A DNA stretch of 64,000 nucleotides from assembly GCF_022808715.1 (NCBI RefSeq), contig NZ_JAKZKX010000011.1, positions 68,546 to 132,545 on the forward strand. The letters run 5' to 3'. Each line of letters starts with the position of its first letter. Position 1 is the stretch's first letter. This document shows, one piece after another, positions 1-7,259 of the stretch. This stretch comes from Fundidesulfovibrio agrisoli (GTDB lineage: Bacteria > Desulfobacterota > Desulfovibrionia > Desulfovibrionales > Desulfovibrionaceae). Position numbers and translations under genes: made by a program. A model generated the notes under the pieces. The model saw only the letters and a list, made by a program, of their open reading frames with translations. It did no database searches and was not told where the DNA came from.

Positions 1-1007
1 ACGAAGCCGAATTCAAGGACACCCTGCTCCTGGAGGTCAACCGGGGCTGCCCCCACGCCTGCCGCTTCTGCGCGGCCGGGTACGTGTACCGCCCGCCCCG
101 GCAGGCCCGAGTGGAGGACCTGCGGGAGATCGTGGCCCAGGTGCGCCCCAAGAAGGTGGGCCTGGTGGGCACCGCCCTCACGGACTGGCCCGAGCTGCCC
201 GGCTTCCTGCGCTGGCTGGCGGCTGAGAAGGTCAAGTACACGCTGTCCTCCGTGCGCGCCGACGGCGTGAACGAGGAATTGTTGGATATTTTGCGCAACG
301 CGGGCCTGCGCACCCTCACGCTGGCGCTGGAGGGGCCGAGCGAGCGCATCCGGCGCATGGCCAACAAGAACCTGGAGCCGGACGTTTTCCTGCGTGCCGT
401 GGAACTGGCGGCCAAACGCGGGGTGAACCACCTCAAGGTCTACCTCATCATGGGCTGGCCCCTGGAGTCAGACGAGGATTACGCCGAGCTGGAGCGCTTC
501 CTGGCCGAGGTCTGCCGTGCGGGCAAGGTGGGGTCGGGCAAGAAGGGCATCGGGCACATGACCCTCGGGGTCAACCCGCTGGTGCCCAAGCCCTGGACCC
601 CCATGCAGTGGGCGCCCATGGCCTCGGAGGAGGCATTGGAGGCCCGCCAGGCCTGGATGGCGTCCGTGGTCAAGCCTCTGCGCGGGGTGCGGCTGGAGGG
701 CGAGAAGCCGTTCTGGGCGCGCGTGCAGGGCCTGCTGGCCAGGGGAGGGGAGGAGCTGGCCCCCATGACCCTGCTGGCGGCCCGGGAAGGCTGGCGCGCG
801 GCCATGAAGGAATACGCGGCCCACGCCGCAAACGTGCTGGACCGCGAGCGCGGCCGTGACGAGGCGTTCCCCTGGGAATGCGTGGACGTGGGCGTGAGCC
901 GCGAGGCGCTTTGGGACGAGTGGGAGCGCTACAAGCAGGGCCGCCGCAGCCCCAAATGTCCGGACGAACCCTGCGGGCGCTGCGAGGCTTGCTCCTGGGG
1001 CGTGTGA
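1..1007 (+). CDS. Radical SAM protein, 5' end outside window
   Basis: The open frame runs in from the left edge (codons start at base 3), so the gene is truncated and its true start is not visible. The first visible residues include CPHACRFC, the CxxxCxxC motif that binds the SAM-cleaving 4Fe-4S cluster. Downstream are a TIM-barrel-like stretch with LVGTALTDWP and the region after KVYLIMGWP, typical of B12-binding/radical SAM enzymes of the MiaB/Elp3-like superfamily. The C-terminus carries a Cys cluster (CPDEPCGRCEAC), perhaps a second metal site. The part upstream of the window probably holds a B12-binding or other N-terminal domain. The substrate cannot be told from this sequence. Confidence 0.85.
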   Translation, partial: EAEFKDTLLLEVNRGCPHACRFCAAGYVYRPPRQARVEDLREIVAQVRPKKVGLVGTALTDWPELPGFLRWLAAEKVKYTLSSVRADGVNEELLDILRNAGLRTLTLALEGPSERIRRMANKNLEPDVFLRAVELAAKRGVNHLKVYLIMGWPLESDEDYAELERFLAEVCRAGKVGSGKKGIGHMTLGVNPLVPKPWTPMQWAPMASEEALEARQAWMASVVKPLRGVRLEGEKPFWARVQGLLARGGEELAPMTLLAAREGWRAAMKEYAAHAANVLDRERGRDEAFPWECVDVGVSREALWDEWERYKQGRRSPKCPDEPCGRCEACSWGV

Positions 1008-1041
1008 GGCCGTGGCGGTTGTTAAAAAATTGCTTGCTCTG

Positions 1042-1063
1042 TTCGCGATTCGCGAATAGCGAA
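1042..1063. promoter_or_regulatory. Palindromic operator before the HTH/nucleotidyltransferase pair
   Basis: A 22-base dyad with 20 of 22 positions symmetric and a perfect core ATTCGCGAAT. It ends 6 bases before the ATG at 1070, so a protein bound here would cover the ribosome-binding region and the promoter end. The first gene of the pair encodes a helix-turn-helix protein, so autoregulation is the simplest reading. This is inference; no binding data. Confidence 0.55.
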
Positions 1064-1069
1064 TGACTC

Positions 1070-1618
1070 ATGTATCTCAAGCCCCAAGACATAGTGATTC
1101 TGCTCAAGTTGAGCCTGACCTCCCTATCCGGCAGGTCGCGGGAGTCGAGCCTGCCCTCCTTGCATGACTGGTCGTACAACCAGCTAGCGTATGAGTTGCA
1201 CATGAGTCCTTCCGAAATCCACAAGGGGATCAAACGTGCCGTTCAAGCCCGGCTGTTTGATTTGGAAATCAGACGCCCCAACCGGAAATCCTTGGTCGAA
1301 TTCCTGATTCACGGGGTCAAATACGCATACGCCCCCGAGATCGGAGGCATGACGAGGGGTGTGCCGACCGCATTTGCTGCGCCCGGACTGCGTGAACACT
1401 TTCAAATGGGCGACGAGTCGTTTGTTTGGCCGGACCCGCAAGGGGAACACCGGGGATTGTCATTTTCTCCCATGTACAAAACTGTTCCCCTGGCAGTTCG
1501 GGAGGATGAAGGACTGTACAGGGCTCTCAGTGCTCTCGATGCGATCAGGGCGGGACGAATCCGGGAGCGCAAAATGGGCGAGAATATCTTAACGGATATG
1601 CTGGAGCATCATGACTAG
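1070..1618 (+). CDS. Helix-turn-helix protein, antitoxin-like, first of a two-gene module
   Basis: A 182-residue protein with a winged-helix-like N-terminal half: residues around 35-65 read as YNQLAYELHMSPSEIHKGIK, a helix-turn-helix. The C-terminal half has no motif I recognise. It overlaps the next gene by 8 bases, so the two are translationally coupled, and a near-perfect palindrome lies just before the start. The pairing of a small DNA-binding protein with a nucleotidyltransferase-fold partner resembles type IV (AbiE/MenAT-like) toxin-antitoxin layouts, where the first gene is the antitoxin and repressor. A function outside toxin-antitoxin biology is possible. Base composition is less GC-rich than the neighbours, which fits acquisition. 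Confidence 0.6.
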   Translation: MYLKPQDIVILLKLSLTSLSGRSRESSLPSLHDWSYNQLAYELHMSPSEIHKGIKRAVQARLFDLEIRRPNRKSLVEFLIHGVKYAYAPEIGGMTRGVPTAFAAPGLREHFQMGDESFVWPDPQGEHRGLSFSPMYKTVPLAVREDEGLYRALSALDAIRAGRIRERKMGENILTDMLEHHD

Positions 1619-2321
1619 GCACGGCGTGCGGAATCTCGAATTGGTGGTCAGCGCCATCTCGGCCCTGGGGGATTTGGCGCATGAAGTTGTTCTTGTCGGT
1701 GGAGCCGCAACGGCCCTGCTCATTACCGACCCTGCTGCCCCGGATGTTCGCCCGACACTGGACGTCGACGTTATCGTCGAGGTTTTATCTAGGCGTGAGC
1801 ATTATGAATTTTGCGAGCGCCTGCGCGACAAGGGATTCGTGGAGTCCGGCGAGGAAGGAGTCATTTGCAGGTGGAAGAAAGGCGGGGTGATTCTGGACGT
1901 CATGCCGACAAATGAAGACATCCTCGGGTTCGCGAACCGATGGTATCCTGACACCGTTCGCAACGCTCAAAGGGTGGAAGTGGACGGTAAGCCGTTCTGG
2001 GCGGTTACGGGGCCGTATTTTCTGGGGACGAAGTGGGAGGCGTTTCAAGTTCGAGGCGCAGGAGAGTATGATTCCAGCCATGACATGGAGGATATCATCG
2101 CCGTGCTCGACGGTCGCGCAGGGATTGTCGACGAAATCAAAGCGTCGGAAGCGGCGCTCCAGGAATACTTAGCCGAATGCGCGCGACTGCTTCTGGAGAA
2201 GGATGCGACAGAGCCTGTGATAACTTGCCATCTGCCGGGAGACCAGGCGAGCCAGCAACGTGCCCGCTTCGTGCGCGAGAGGCTCAGGTCGATTGCGGCT
2301 GTCGGCGTTACCCCACGCTGA
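1611..2321 (+). CDS. Nucleotidyltransferase-fold protein, candidate toxin partner
   Basis: 236 residues. Near the N-terminus VGGAATALL is followed by LDVDVIV, and later by ILDVMP. Together these are the G-G...DxD...D signature of the polymerase-beta nucleotidyltransferase superfamily (AbiEii and related). The start ATG at 1611 lies inside the end of the HTH gene. The last 14 bases overlap the 3' end of the convergent GGDEF gene. In AbiE-like systems such proteins modify tRNA or other nucleic acid and are held in check by the HTH partner; that role here is inference. An orphan housekeeping nucleotidyltransferase would be less likely to have an operator and a coupled HTH gene. Confidence 0.65.
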   Translation: MTRHGVRNLELVVSAISALGDLAHEVVLVGGAATALLITDPAAPDVRPTLDVDVIVEVLSRREHYEFCERLRDKGFVESGEEGVICRWKKGGVILDVMPTNEDILGFANRWYPDTVRNAQRVEVDGKPFWAVTGPYFLGTKWEAFQVRGAGEYDSSHDMEDIIAVLDGRAGIVDEIKASEAALQEYLAECARLLLEKDATEPVITCHLPGDQASQQRARFVRERLRSIAAVGVTPR

Positions 2322-3186
2322 CCCTGTCCCCACCCGACCCCTTGGCGGCGTACAGGGCCGCATCGGCCCTAGCCACCACCGTTTCAAAAGCGGCCCCGCC
2401 TGGCTCACTGGCGGACCGAACCGAGGTCAGCCCCAGCGAAAGCGTCGAGCCCCGTCCGTTCACGTCCCTGAAGCGCATGCGGATGCGCTCGGCCACGTCC
2501 CGGGCCTGGAGCTCCCGGCAGCACAGCAGCGCGGCGAATTCGTCCCCTCCCAGGCGGAAGGCCTGGTCCACCCCTTCACGGACGCTGTCCTGCAGTATCC
2601 CGGCCAGAACCAGCAGCACCTCGTCCCCGGCTTGATGCCCGTGGGCGTCGTTGACCTGCTTGAACTTGTCGCAGTCGATGAGCAGCAGGTGCCTTTCGGG
2701 GAAGGCCTCGGAGCCGGTGCGGGCCAGGGCGTCCTCGAAGGCGCGGCGGTTGCCCAGGCCGGTCAGGGGGTCGCGGCGGCTCAGGTCCTCCATGTCGCGG
2801 CGCATCTTGTCGGTCTCCTCCAGCCTCCAGAGCAGGCGCTTCTCGCGGTCCTCCAGCAGGTGCAGCATCCAGTTGAGGTTGCGCTTGAGGCGGATGAGCA
2901 TGTGCTCGTCCTCGGCCTCGACGGGCAGCGCAAAGGGCTCGGGCAGGCCGCCGCGCCGCAGCCTTGCGGAGAAGACGCTCAGCTCCTCCAGTTCGCGGTA
3001 GACGACGAAGCGCAGGATGGCCTTGGCGAGGAAGGGCAGCAGCGCCAGGCCCAACGCGGCGTGCAGGGCCAGCAGGGCAAGGGCGGAGGAGGCCTTGCCC
3101 GCCTCCAGCAGGGACATGGCCGCCAGCGACGGGGTGACCATGATCGCAGCCAGGATGCAGGCCAGTTTCAGATGGGGGCTCACCAA
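2308..3186 (-). CDS. Membrane-anchored diguanylate cyclase (GGDEF)
   Basis: 292 residues. Two hydrophobic helices span about residues 8-28 and 32-58, followed by a helical linker (about 90-135) and a GGDEF domain with the intact active-site motif RLGGDEFAAL (GGDEF at about 213-217). The product-inhibition RxxD site, five residues before GGDEF, is replaced by EGVD, so feedback inhibition is probably lost. It should make cyclic di-GMP from two GTP at the inner membrane. A perfect Fur box lies 31 bases upstream of the start, suggesting that synthesis rises under iron limitation. Confidence 0.9.
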   Translation of the reverse strand: MVSPHLKLACILAAIMVTPSLAAMSLLEAGKASSALALLALHAALGLALLPFLAKAILRFVVYRELEELSVFSARLRRGGLPEPFALPVEAEDEHMLIRLKRNLNWMLHLLEDREKRLLWRLEETDKMRRDMEDLSRRDPLTGLGNRRAFEDALARTGSEAFPERHLLLIDCDKFKQVNDAHGHQAGDEVLLVLAGILQDSVREGVDQAFRLGGDEFAALLCCRELQARDVAERIRMRFRDVNGRGSTLSLGLTSVRSASEPGGAAFETVVARADAALYAAKGSGGDRVSVG

Positions 3187-3216
3187 TACCTCCGGGCAGG
3201 GAATGCGGATATGATT

Positions 3217-3233
3217 TTGAAAATCATTTTCAA
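3217..3233. promoter_or_regulatory. Fur box upstream of the diguanylate cyclase
   Basis: TTGAAAATCATTTTCAA is a perfect 17-base palindrome and fits the pattern WTGAAAATNATTTTCAW that I recall for Fur sites in Desulfovibrio and Geobacter. A second 7-1-7 repeat (3212-3226) overlaps it with a 6-base shift, the classic overlapping Fur arrangement. It lies 31 bases before the start of the leftward GGDEF gene and about 200 bases before the rightward secreted-protein gene, so the former is the likelier target. Confidence 0.75.
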
Positions 3234-3428
3234 GTGACCCCTACAGAGCAAGCGTTGGGCTGTCAACGCCTGCGGGTGCGTCGGTTTCACGCCGCTCAGG
3301 TGCGCAGATTTCGTCATTGATGGGCAAAATTCGTAACCGCCTCAAAGTGTGTTGAAGAAATAAACAATGATATTGAAGTGGTAATCTCTGGCACGGGATA
3401 TGATAGGGCAGGGGCGGAGGTACTTGTC

Positions 3429-3701
3429 ATGAAAAGCCTGCTGCTCGCCGCCGTACTCGTCTGCCTCGTTTCTTCCCAGGCGTTCGCGTATGGTTCGTTG
3501 TCCGTTAGCCCTTGGGGCGTTTCCGTGTCGGTGGGCAATCCCGCGCCGCCGGCTCCCGTCTACGTGGCGCCAGCCCCGGTCTATGTCGCGCCCCCGCCCC
3601 CGCCGCCCCCGGTGTACGTGGCTCCCGGCTACTACTACGCTCCTCCTCCGGGCTACGTGTACCGCCACAAGCCCCATCCGCACCGCTATTACGGCTGGTA
3701 G
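3429..3701 (+). CDS. Small secreted Pro/Tyr/Val-rich protein
   Basis: 90 residues from the ATG at 3429, chosen because GGAGG lies 8 bases upstream and a clean signal peptide follows (KSLLLAAVLVCLVSSQAFA, cleavage after AFA). The mature part is low complexity: PVYVAP appears three times around a run of prolines, then a Tyr/His-rich tail ending HPHRYYGW. Such proteins are usually periplasmic or outer-surface. The His-rich tail might bind metal, which would suit the Fur box upstream, but that is a guess. A strong hairpin terminator follows. Confidence 0.75.
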   Translation: MKSLLLAAVLVCLVSSQAFAYGSLSVSPWGVSVSVGNPAPPAPVYVAPAPVYVAPPPPPPPVYVAPGYYYAPPPGYVYRHKPHPHRYYGW

Positions 3702-3715
3702 ATATCACAAAAAAA

Positions 3716-3737
3716 CCGGGGGGCTCTCGCCCCCCGG
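3716..3737. terminator. Hairpin terminator between convergent genes
   Basis: An 8-bp G/C stem (CCGGGGGG / CCCCCCGG) with loop CTCTCG. It has a run of seven A on the left, which reads as a U-run for leftward transcripts, and a weaker T-rich stretch on the right. It lies between the ends of the secreted-protein gene and the leftward lysis-like operon, so it can serve both. Confidence 0.75.
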
Positions 3738-3741
3738 CCGT

Positions 3742-3993
3742 TTATTGCCCTCCCGGCTTGCGGTCTATTCCGGTCACCACGAACACCCTCCCCGGCCCGT
3801 CCTTGGGCGCGGGCGCGTCCTCGGCGGTCTGCCGGGCGATGTCCTTGATCTCCTTGGCCGCAGCCAGTTGCACCTTGTCGTCTTCGGCTTCAAGCAGGCG
3901 CTCCAGCACGTCCAGCACCTTCTCCGAGAGAAGTGCGGCTGCACGCTGGCACACCGGCTTGCGCCTGGCCGATGTTCTGCGCGCTCCGGGCAT
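3742..3993 (-). CDS. Hypothetical protein, last gene of lysis-like operon
   Basis: 83 residues. The N-terminus is very basic (RRTSARRK). A helical segment follows (about 20-55, LLSEKVLDVLERLLEAEDDKVQLAAAKEIKDIA), then a Pro-rich end. No transmembrane segment or known motif. It starts 3 bases after the stop of the preceding gene in the operon. It could be a small phage-type accessory protein; I do not recognise the family. Confidence 0.5.
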   Translation of the reverse strand: MPGARRTSARRKPVCQRAAALLSEKVLDVLERLLEAEDDKVQLAAAKEIKDIARQTAEDAPAPKDGPGRVFVVTGIDRKPGGQ

Positions 3994-3996
3994 GCG

Positions 3997-4251
3997 TCAC
4001 TTCACCGCCTGCCGCACCAGCCGTTCCCACGCGGCCAGCCCGAGCCAGGCCAGCCCGCCGCCCACCAGCGAGGTGACGACGGCGTTGAACAGCTGGGTGC
4101 GCAGGGAGAAGGCCCCGCGCAGCATCTGGTGATGCCGGGCGTGTTCGCCCGGCGCCAGATCGCACCCGGCGCAGCAGTCCTGGCGCAGGGCGCCGTCTTC
4201 CAATGCCTCCTTGATGGCCTCCCTGACGAGGGGTTTGAGGTTGTCGTTCAC
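3997..4251 (-). CDS. Small single-span membrane protein in lysis-like operon
   Basis: 84 residues from a GTG start. An N-terminal soluble part contains CCAGCDLAPGEHARHH, a Cys/His cluster that could bind a metal. One transmembrane segment follows near the C-terminus (about 54-75, LFNAVVTSLVGGGLAWLGLAAW). It follows the holin-like gene by 7 bases. By position it could be a spanin-like or second holin component; sequence alone does not settle this. Confidence 0.55.
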   Translation of the reverse strand: MNDNLKPLVREAIKEALEDGALRQDCCAGCDLAPGEHARHHQMLRGAFSLRTQLFNAVVTSLVGGGLAWLGLAAWERLVRQAVK

Positions 4252-4258
4252 GGGGGCC

Positions 4259-4435
4259 CTACGCGACCGGCTCCGCGGTGAAGAGCCGCAGGGCCGTGTT
4301 GGTCACGGCCAGCAGGGCGGCCTGCAGGGCGGGGTCCATCACGCTGGTTCCCACGGCGGCCTGCACGCCGACGGCGGTCAGGGCTGCGAGGTTGGTCCAT
4401 ATCGTCTTGGAAGCGTACCACTTCTTGGCGTTCAC
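4259..4435 (-). CDS. Holin-like small membrane protein
   Basis: 58 residues when started at the GTG at 4435. That start is preferred because AGGAG lies 6 bases before it and the GTG overlaps the stop of the nuclease gene (GTGA, 4 bases). The sequence begins NAKKWYASKTIWTN and continues with hydrophobic segments (LAALTAVGVQAAVG and LQAALLAVTNTALRLF). Short, with charged ends, next to a lytic transglycosylase, it looks like a phage class II/III holin or similar hole-forming protein. The upstream GTG at 4462 is less likely. Confidence 0.6.
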   Translation of the reverse strand: MNAKKWYASKTIWTNLAALTAVGVQAAVGTSVMDPALQAALLAVTNTALRLFTAEPVA

Positions 4436-4914
4436 TTGTTTCTCCTGTGGTGTTTGCGCCACTGCCAGGGCGGCACGGGCGCGGGGTCGGCCCAGAGGCC
4501 CAGCCCGCGAAGCCTGGCCGCCGTTTCGGCCAGGCGCAGCCCATAGCAGGGGCGGCAGTAGTTGCGGTACACCCAGGCGTGCCCGGCCCGCACCATCTCG
4601 GAGTTGAGTTCCGATCCGTCCGGTAGCAGGACAACGGCCACGGTGCGCCCGTAGGCGTCAATGTCCTTTTCCCGGACGTCCACGCGTTTGCCCAGGGCCA
4701 GGTGGCTCAGGTAATCCCTGGCTTCACGGCCGTCGAGCTGGGCGAGTTCGGGGGCGTCGATGCCGAAGAGGCGCACGTGCACGCCCTCCACGGTGATGGT
4801 GTCGCCGTCGGCCACACGCTGGACCGTTCCTTCGAAGGCCCACGCGGCGCTAGCGGCGAGGATCAGGCCCAGGGCCATGAGGCCGGGCAGGGCTCGTCTG
4901 GCTATGTTCTTCAT
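4432..4914 (-). CDS. Secreted thermonuclease (SNase family)
   Basis: 160 residues. A signal peptide (RRALPGLMALGLILAASAAWA) is followed by a staphylococcal-nuclease domain: VADGDTITVEGVHVRLFGID, then DAYGR. These contain the expected Asp/Arg/Arg active-site positions. It should cut DNA or RNA outside the cytoplasm in a Ca2+-dependent way. The start overlaps the stop of the transglycosylase gene (ATGA) and its stop overlaps the holin-like start (GTGA), so all three are translationally coupled. A nuclease inside a lysis cassette is unusual and suggests coupled wall opening and nucleic-acid degradation, or eDNA processing. Confidence 0.88.
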   Translation of the reverse strand: MKNIARRALPGLMALGLILAASAAWAFEGTVQRVADGDTITVEGVHVRLFGIDAPELAQLDGREARDYLSHLALGKRVDVREKDIDAYGRTVAVVLLPDGSELNSEMVRAGHAWVYRNYCRPCYGLRLAETAARLRGLGLWADPAPVPPWQWRKHHRRNK

Positions 4915-5399
4915 TGGGGCCACTTCCCGCCGAGGGCGCGGGCGATTTTGTCCACATAGGACTGGTTCACGAACGAGCCGTCGGCGGCGAAGCGCGCCGA
5001 ACCGGCGTTGTAGGCGGCGGCCACTCCGGGCCAGCCGTGTTTGCCGCACAGGCGGTCGCGCAGCCGTGCCAGCAGCCTGCAACCGTATTCAAGCCCGGTG
5101 GCCGGGTCCGTCAGGGCTGAGAGGAACGGCCCCTGGTAACCCAGGCCCCTGGCCGTCGCGCCCATGACCTGCATCAGCCCCCAGGAGGTGGCCAGGGCCT
5201 GGCGCTCGGAGTCCAGGCTGCAGGGGGCCTTGGGGCGCACGGAGGCGTCGTTGGCCACGTGGCGCGCGTAGTACGCGGGTTCAAACCGGAAGGCCCACGC
5301 GTTGCCTCCCGACTCCACTCCAACCACCGCCGCCACGAGTTCCGGGGGCAGGCCCCAGGCCTTGGCGGCGTTCTCGATGAGCATCTCCTGCTCGGTCAT
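4911..5399 (-). CDS. Lytic transglycosylase (SLT-type), first gene of lysis-like operon
   Basis: 162 residues from the ATG at 5399, supported by AAGGAG 8 bases upstream. The catalytic Glu lies in GVESGGNAWAF; later come SWGLMQVMGATARGLG and AAYNAGSA, the standard lysozyme-like transglycosylase motifs. No signal peptide is visible, so export would need the holin-like partner, as for phage endolysins. The gene heads a five-gene leftward operon with a good sigma-70 promoter about 100 bases upstream. It would cleave the MurNAc-GlcNAc bond in peptidoglycan. Confidence 0.88.
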   Translation of the reverse strand: MTEQEMLIENAAKAWGLPPELVAAVVGVESGGNAWAFRFEPAYYARHVANDASVRPKAPCSLDSERQALATSWGLMQVMGATARGLGYQGPFLSALTDPATGLEYGCRLLARLRDRLCGKHGWPGVAAAYNAGSARFAADGSFVNQSYVDKIARALGGKWPQ

Positions 5400-5495
5400 C
5401 GTGTTTTCTCCTTGCGATGTTCCCAAGCGCGAACGGCGCGCCCTGGCCGGGCATCCTGTGAGCGGTCCCGCCCGGCGCGCCGTGTCGTGGGGTGC

Positions 5496-5523
5496 ATCAT
5501 AGGCAAGGCGCGTTTGGTGTAAA
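5496..5523 (-). promoter_or_regulatory. Sigma-70 promoter of the lysis-like operon
   Basis: Reading leftward: TTTACA (5523-5518), 16-base spacer, TATGAT (5501-5496), giving a transcript start about 90 bases before the transglycosylase ATG. Both hexamers are close to consensus, so the operon may be expressed without a phage regulator. A GC-rich leader (5400-5490) with inverted repeats follows and might attenuate it. Confidence 0.55.
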
Positions 5524-5638
5524 CGGTACATGGGGGCATGCGGCCATTTACATTCTGGCCCATGTGCAGCGGGGGGGAAACCCTGGCAAAGCAGGGGCGC
5601 GCATGGTAGAAAAAGACAAACCGGAAGAAGGAGCTGCC

Positions 5639-6349
5639 ATGGGCAAGCTGCGTGAAATACGGAAGATCGTGCTGGAGGTGCTGGCCGGGGACGACTGGCC
5701 CCAGGGCCTGGCGGCGCTGGAATCCATCCCTGCAAAGCAACTGCTGGGGCCGCTGTTCGCCTGCCTGCTGGAGCCCGACCAACTGGTGCGTTGGCGTGCG
5801 GTGACCGCATTCGGGGCCGTGGTGGCGCGCCTGTACCAGGCCAAGCCCGAGGACGCCCGCCAACTGGTGCGCCAGTTGATGTGGCGCCTCAACGAGGAGT
5901 CCGGCAACATCGCCTGGGGCATCCCGGAGGCATTCGGGGAAATCCTGGCCAAGCAGCCCGACCTGGCCAAGGAGTTCCACAAGGTGCTGGCCTCCTACAT
6001 CAACGAGCGCGACTGCAAGACCGGGGACAACTACCTCGAGCTCTGCCCGCTGCGTTGCGGGGCCTACTGGGGGCTCGCGCGCCTGGCCCAGGACAGGCCC
6101 GAGCTGACCATGACCGCTTTCGACGACCTGGCCCTGGCCCTGGCCAGCGAGGATCCGGAGAGCCGGGCCCTGGCCGCCTGGGGGGTGGGCCCCATGCTCA
6201 AGTACGCCCACGCGCGCGTGAAGGCCGTGAGCGGCGTGCTGGAGGCGCTTTCGGGCGACGAATCACCGGTGGAGCTTTACCGTGACGGAAGCCTCGCCCG
6301 CACCAGCGTGGCGGCGCTGGCCAGGGAGGCCCTGAAGAAAATTCCTTGA
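5639..6349 (+). CDS. HEAT-repeat protein, Desulfovibrio-type
   Basis: 236 residues from the ATG at 5639, with AAGGAG just upstream. The protein is all helical with repeated pairs such as LLEPDQLVRWRAVTAFGAVV and ALASEDPESRALAAWGVGPM, typical of HEAT/Armadillo-like repeats used for protein contacts. CPLRCGAYWGLARLAQ lies in the middle. It resembles, from memory, a conserved family of sulfate reducers (DVU0298-like). No catalytic motif is seen; a scaffold role is inferred from the fold. Confidence 0.7.
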   Translation: MGKLREIRKIVLEVLAGDDWPQGLAALESIPAKQLLGPLFACLLEPDQLVRWRAVTAFGAVVARLYQAKPEDARQLVRQLMWRLNEESGNIAWGIPEAFGEILAKQPDLAKEFHKVLASYINERDCKTGDNYLELCPLRCGAYWGLARLAQDRPELTMTAFDDLALALASEDPESRALAAWGVGPMLKYAHARVKAVSGVLEALSGDESPVELYRDGSLARTSVAALAREALKKIP

Positions 6350-6415
6350 CGCTGTGGCAGGAATGATTATTAAGAAATTTATCATCCTGTTTATTCAAAC
6401 GGCAAGGAGACAGCC

Positions 6416-6760
6416 ATGGATGAACTCAGAAGCTTCGAGGAACATGACGTTGACTGGGAAATGACCCCGGAAGCCGCCGTGACCCTCTATCTCGAATGGG
6501 GCAACAACTGCTGGCTGGGCGAGTTCAAGCCGGTACGACACCGTAGCGACTCGACCACCTATTTCGTGGTCAGCACGTGGGAGCCTGAGCCCAAGCTGAT
6601 GCTCATCCATCGCACCTGCGACGAGGCCAAGGAACTGGCTGTGCTTCCTCTGCCCGCGCACCTGCGGGAGCACTTCATGCAGGATGTGGGCTTCAACAAG
6701 GGCATCTATCCGCCGACCCCCGAGATCAAGGATTGGCTGCGCACGCAAATGCATAATTGA
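6416..6760 (+). CDS. Small conserved protein, DVU0772-like
   Basis: 114 residues, well placed start with AAGGAG before the ATG at 6416. Acidic and soluble, with MTPEAAVTLYLEWGNN near the N-terminus and a C-terminal PPTPEIKDWLR. There are no transmembrane segments or catalytic motifs. It looks like a small conserved family I associate with Desulfovibrio (possibly DVU0772), of unknown function. It stands alone and is closed by a strong terminator. Confidence 0.65.
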   Translation: MDELRSFEEHDVDWEMTPEAAVTLYLEWGNNCWLGEFKPVRHRSDSTTYFVVSTWEPEPKLMLIHRTCDEAKELAVLPLPAHLREHFMQDVGFNKGIYPPTPEIKDWLRTQMHN

Positions 6761-6782
6761 TTACCTAACAAGTATTTCATGG

Positions 6783-6810
6783 AAAAAGGCCGGGTCCCCG
6801 GCCTTTTTTT
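6783..6810 (+). terminator. Rho-independent terminator
   Basis: A GGCCGG/CCGGCC stem flanked by five A on the left and seven T on the right, 23 bases after the stop of the small conserved gene. Confidence 0.85.
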
Positions 6811-6878
6811 ATTGCGGGATGAGGGCTCACGACGATAATGAAAGCTCGGCCGTACCCGAAATAACGATGGAGGCGGTA

Positions 6879-7259
6879 ATGAAACCCGCGTCGATCATGG
6901 TTGTGGAAGACGAGCGCATCATCGCCCTTGATCTGTGCTTCAAGCTCAAGCGGCTCGGCCACACGGTCTGCGGAGTGGCCCACAACGGCGAGGAGGCCGT
7001 CCGCCTCGCAAGTGAGCTGCATCCCGACGTGATCCTTCTCGACATTATCCTGGAAGGCGGCATGGACGGCATCGACGCGCTGGAAGTCATCCGGCGCAGC
7101 CACCCCGTGCCCGCATTGTTCGTCTCGGCCTGCGCCGACGAGGCCACCCGCTCGCGTGCGCGGGCAGCGGGCTGCTCCGGCTTCGTGCACAAACCGGTGG
7201 ACCTGGACCAACTGGCCGACCGCGTCCGTTGCGTGCTGGAGCTGGCCGCGCGCCAATGA
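6879..7259 (+). CDS. Single-domain response regulator (CheY-like)
   Basis: 126 residues from the ATG at 6879, with GGAGG 5 bases upstream. It is a receiver domain only: acidic pocket EDE at 10-12, phospho-acceptor Asp55 in LLDIIL, Ser83 and Lys105 in HKP. No output domain is fused. Its stop overlaps the start of the phosphatase gene (ATGA), which in turn overlaps the kinase gene, so the three form a translationally coupled signalling operon. It may be a phosphoryl shuttle or a partner of the kinase; the cognate histidine kinase is not in the window. Confidence 0.9.
   Translation: MKPASIMVVEDERIIALDLCFKLKRLGHTVCGVAHNGEEAVRLASELHPDVILLDIILEGGMDGIDALEVIRRSHPVPALFVSACADEATRSRARAAGCSGFVHKPVDLDQLADRVRCVLELAARQ

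Noticed and set aside
3388..3404. Sigma-54-like TGGCAC element before the secreted Pro/Tyr protein
   Set aside because: The -12 part reads ATGAT instead of TTGC, so the second element is missing.
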